From: Actimicrobium antarcticum
GTDB taxonomy: Bacteria > Pseudomonadota > Gammaproteobacteria > Burkholderiales > Burkholderiaceae_D
Assembly (NCBI RefSeq): GCF_039536745.1
Contig: NZ_BAAAZE010000013.1
Coordinates: 124,001-188,000, forward strand
Length of the DNA: 64,000 nucleotides
Direction: 5' to 3'
The translations under genes and the position numbers were made by a program. The first letter of the stretch is position 1; each line of letters begins with the position of its first letter. Below are positions 61,762 to 64,000 of the stretch, one piece after another. The notes under the pieces are model-generated. The model was given only the letters and a program-made list of their open reading frames with translations. It made no database searches and was not told where the DNA came from.

Positions 61762-62739
61762 GTGAGTTCACCCGAGCACGCACAGCATTCACATAGCGGC
61801 GCCGCCCATTCCGGCCACGGCCATGGCCATGACCACGACCACGACCACGGTCATGGCCACCATCACCATGCATTACCCGCGGATCACAACGCCGCATTCG
61901 CGATCGCCATTGCACTCAACGTGGTGTTCGTTGCTGTTGAATTCACGTACGGATTCATCGCCCATTCCACGGCGCTGCTTGCCGACGCCGGGCACAACCT
62001 GTCGGACGTTCTGGGCTTGCTGCTGGCCTGGGGTGCGGCCGTGCTGGCGCGCAGGCAGCCCAGCGGACGTTATACCTACGGCTTGCGCAGCAGTTCGATT
62101 CTGGCTGCGCTGGCCAACGCATTGTTGCTGATGATTGCCTGCGGTGGCATTGCATGGGAAGCCATCCAGCGATTTTCGCAGCCGGCACAGGTCAACAGCA
62201 TGACGGTCATTGTGGTGGCAGCGATCGGCATTGCGATCAACGGATTGTCAGCATGGCTGTTCGTCAAGGGCAGCAAGGATGACCTGAATATTCGTGGTGC
62301 ATTTCTGCATATGGCGGGCGATGCCGCAGTCTCGCTGGCGGTGGTGATCGGCGCGTTCGTGATGCTGGGCACCGGCTGGTTCTGGATTGATGCGCTGCTC
62401 AGTCTGGTGATCGTGGCGGTGATCCTGCTGAGTACCTGGAGTTTGTTGCGCGACGCCATCCGCCTGGCGCTGAGTGCGGTGCCGGCCAGCATTGACCTGC
62501 CGACGGTCGAGGGATTTTTGCTGGCATTGCCGGGCGTGTCTGCAGTGCAGGATCTGCATATCTGGGGCATGAGTACCACCGAAGCGGCGCTGACCGCCCA
62601 TCTGGTGATGCAGGGCGGTCATCCCGGCGACCCATTTTTGGCAGATATCGCCGAACAACTTACCGAGCGCTACGGGATCGGACACACCACGATTCAGGTC
62701 CAGCAAATCGCCACCGGGCAGGGATGCATGCTCAAGTGA
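61762..62739 (+). CDS. Cation diffusion facilitator metal exporter (CzcD/ZitB-like)
   Basis: A 325-residue CDF transporter with six helices. The N-terminal 40 residues are extremely His-rich (HGHGHDHDHDHGHGHHHH), a metal-binding tail. Helix 2 holds ALLADAGHNLSDVL and helix 5 HMAGDAAVSLAVV, giving the H-x3-D and D/H metal sites of Zn-exporting members. GTG at 61762 follows AAGGAG. It should export Zn (or Cd/Co) from the cytoplasm. Confidence 0.93.
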   Translation: MSSPEHAQHSHSGAAHSGHGHGHDHDHDHGHGHHHHALPADHNAAFAIAIALNVVFVAVEFTYGFIAHSTALLADAGHNLSDVLGLLLAWGAAVLARRQPSGRYTYGLRSSSILAALANALLLMIACGGIAWEAIQRFSQPAQVNSMTVIVVAAIGIAINGLSAWLFVKGSKDDLNIRGAFLHMAGDAAVSLAVVIGAFVMLGTGWFWIDALLSLVIVAVILLSTWSLLRDAIRLALSAVPASIDLPTVEGFLLALPGVSAVQDLHIWGMSTTEAALTAHLVMQGGHPGDPFLADIAEQLTERYGIGHTTIQVQQIATGQGCMLK

Positions 62740-62774
62740 GCCGGCGCGCTGCGTGATGACCACAGGAGCTTGCC

Positions 62775-63443
62775 ATGACACTGTTCACCAACCCTGATGT
62801 GCTGGCACTGATTGCCAGCGTGTCCTTGTTGATGGGGTATTACGCCTACCTGTTCTGGCGAACCCGGCGTACGCCCGAAACCAGCATTCACCGCGTCAAC
62901 CAGACCGCGCGCGCCCAGTGGATCGACCACGTCATGTCGACTCCGGGCAAGGATTTGCTTGCAGTGCAGACGCTGCGCAACCTGGCCATGGCTGCGACGT
63001 TCAAAGGCTCGTCGGCAGCGCTGTTGATCCTTGGCACATTGACCTTGTCAGGACAGGCAGACAATCTCGGACACGCGTGGCACGCAGTCAACGCAGTCGA
63101 TATTGGCAGCGCGGCAGCACCGGCATGGTGGACCATCAAGGTGGTGAGCTTGCTGGGCACGTTGATCGTCGCCTTTTTTGCGTTTGCCACGACGATCCGG
63201 CTGCTGAATCACGTGATGTTCATGGTGAATTTGCCGATCGAGGTGGCCACAGGCACCTTGTCGCCGACCAGCGTTGCACGTCGACTCAATCGTGCTGGCT
63301 GGTTTTACAGTATCGGCATGCGTGCCCTGTTCGGTGCGGTGCCGCTGGCGTTCTGGCTATTCGGTGCGGTATTTTTCGTTGGGGCCACCGCGCTGCTGGT
63401 GGGGGTGCTGTATTTGATTGATCGCAATAGCGTTGAAATTTAA
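62775..63443 (+). CDS. DUF599 membrane protein
   Basis: A 222-residue protein with four or five helices; MGYYAYLFWRTRRTPETSIH, QTLRNLAMAATFKGSSAALL and FYSIGMRALFGAVPLAFWLF mark DUF599. No known activity. AGGAG six bases before the ATG supports the start. It lies 35 bp after the CDF gene on the same strand and may share its transcript. Confidence 0.85.
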   Translation: MTLFTNPDVLALIASVSLLMGYYAYLFWRTRRTPETSIHRVNQTARAQWIDHVMSTPGKDLLAVQTLRNLAMAATFKGSSAALLILGTLTLSGQADNLGHAWHAVNAVDIGSAAAPAWWTIKVVSLLGTLIVAFFAFATTIRLLNHVMFMVNLPIEVATGTLSPTSVARRLNRAGWFYSIGMRALFGAVPLAFWLFGAVFFVGATALLVGVLYLIDRNSVEI

Positions 63444-63544
63444 GCGGATGTTTGTCGATGCACAGTGCGTCTTGTGCGCATGCTGCCGATACGCTTTCCT
63501 GTTTGGCGCAGAATGAGCGTTTCCGATTATCCGGGAGTACCGCG

Positions 63545-64000
63545 TTGACCTCTGCCTTGATCCCTGTCCAGACCCCTACCCGCATCGAAACCGACAGTTT
63601 CGGTCCGATCGCTGTCCCTGCCGCCCATCTGTGGGGTGCGCAGACACAGCGCTCACTCGCCTTCTTTCAGATATCTGCCGAATTGATGCCGCGCGAGCTG
63701 ATCGTGGCGCTGGCAGCGGTCAAACGCGCCTGTGCAATCGTCAATCGCGACCTCGGTAAATTGCCGGTGCCCAAGGCAGATGCGATCGTTCGTGCAGCTA
63801 ATGAAATCATCGCCGGACAGCATGCGCAGGAGTTTCCGCTGGCGGTGTGGCAAACCGGTTCCGGTACGCAGACCAACATGAACATGAACGAAGTGCTGGC
63901 AAACCGCGCCTCCGAGATCCTGGGTGGTCCGCGCGGAGCCGGGCGCTTGCTGCATCCGAACGATGACGTCAATCTCGGGCAGTCATCGAACGATATCTTT
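63545..64000 (+). CDS. fumC: Class II fumarase, N-terminal part (cut by window end)
   Basis: The first 152 residues of a fumarate hydratase. TDSFGPIAVPAAHLWGAQTQRS and VWQTGSGTQTNMNMNEVLAN (parts) are class II signatures, as is HPNDDVNLGQSSND at the edge. The start is TTG at 63545 with GGGAG seven bases upstream. Converts fumarate to malate. A full gene would end about 900 bp past the window. Confidence 0.94.
   Translation, partial: MTSALIPVQTPTRIETDSFGPIAVPAAHLWGAQTQRSLAFFQISAELMPRELIVALAAVKRACAIVNRDLGKLPVPKADAIVRAANEIIAGQHAQEFPLAVWQTGSGTQTNMNMNEVLANRASEILGGPRGAGRLLHPNDDVNLGQSSNDIF

Noticed and set aside
1..64000. tRNA, rRNA, insertion sequence, prophage or origin
   Set aside because: I saw no cloverleaf with conserved arms, no transposase or integrase motif, no att-like direct repeats and no DnaA-box cluster.

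Overview
The window reads as chromosomal DNA of a Gram-negative betaproteobacterium of the order Burkholderiales, most likely family Oxalobacteraceae (Herbaspirillum/Herminiimonas type). The grounds are the protein families (Burkholderiales-type porin, DUF3579, DUF1223, DUF1499, CobD/CbiB-like protein), the order rpsP-rimM-trmD-rplS-Nudix-cobD-like, and moderately high GC with antisense open frames. The genus is my inference. I see no tRNA, rRNA, CRISPR array, insertion sequence or prophage. Two genes run off the ends: leuS on the left and fumC on the right.

Region 1 (1-18.4 kb) is mostly minus strand. After leuS come three toxin-antitoxin-like modules: an AbiEi/AbiEii-type pair (2896-4835) and two unrelated hipBA pairs (5194-6953 minus; 16783-18359 plus). 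Each has an inverted repeat in front of its first gene that could be an autoregulatory operator. Between them lie acetate uptake genes (yjcH-actP), a marC-type gene, a BCCT osmolyte transporter, and a tight five-gene operon (11949-16395). That operon encodes a di-haem cytochrome c peroxidase-like lipoprotein, an outer-membrane porin-like protein, an FMN-binding-domain protein, an ApbE flavin transferase and a four-helix cytochrome b-like protein. It looks like a dedicated envelope electron-transfer system built around a covalently flavinylated protein.

Region 2 (18.4-31.4 kb) holds an SDR / FMN reductase / zinc alcohol dehydrogenase operon. Facing it is a 1334-residue Pls/PosA-type single-module peptide synthetase (adenylation, carrier, then three membrane-flanked repeats) with its own phosphopantetheinyl transferase. 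This is the best candidate for an uncharacterised biosynthetic system. Two multihaem cytochromes c, a cold-shock/DUF1294 protein, lrgAB, a ferredoxin and psd follow.

Region 3 (31.4-44 kb) contains a LapB/HlyD-type type I exporter pair, a divergent M23 endopeptidase, a membrane diguanylate cyclase with intact GGDEF and inhibitory site, an acyltransferase, a LysE exporter, glnS, and a major porin behind a 955-bp AT-rich leader with a perfect 11-bp inverted repeat.

Region 4 (44-64 kb) is largely housekeeping: alpha-carbonic anhydrase, DUF1223, DUF1499, a CoA-transferase, a glycerophosphodiesterase, a secreted repeat protein, alaS, a TusA-like protein, etfBA with an acyl-CoA dehydrogenase (behind a LiuR-like palindrome), the rpsP-rimM-trmD-rplS operon, a Nudix CoA pyrophosphatase, a CobD-like protein, DUF3579, a CDF metal exporter, DUF599 and the start of fumC.
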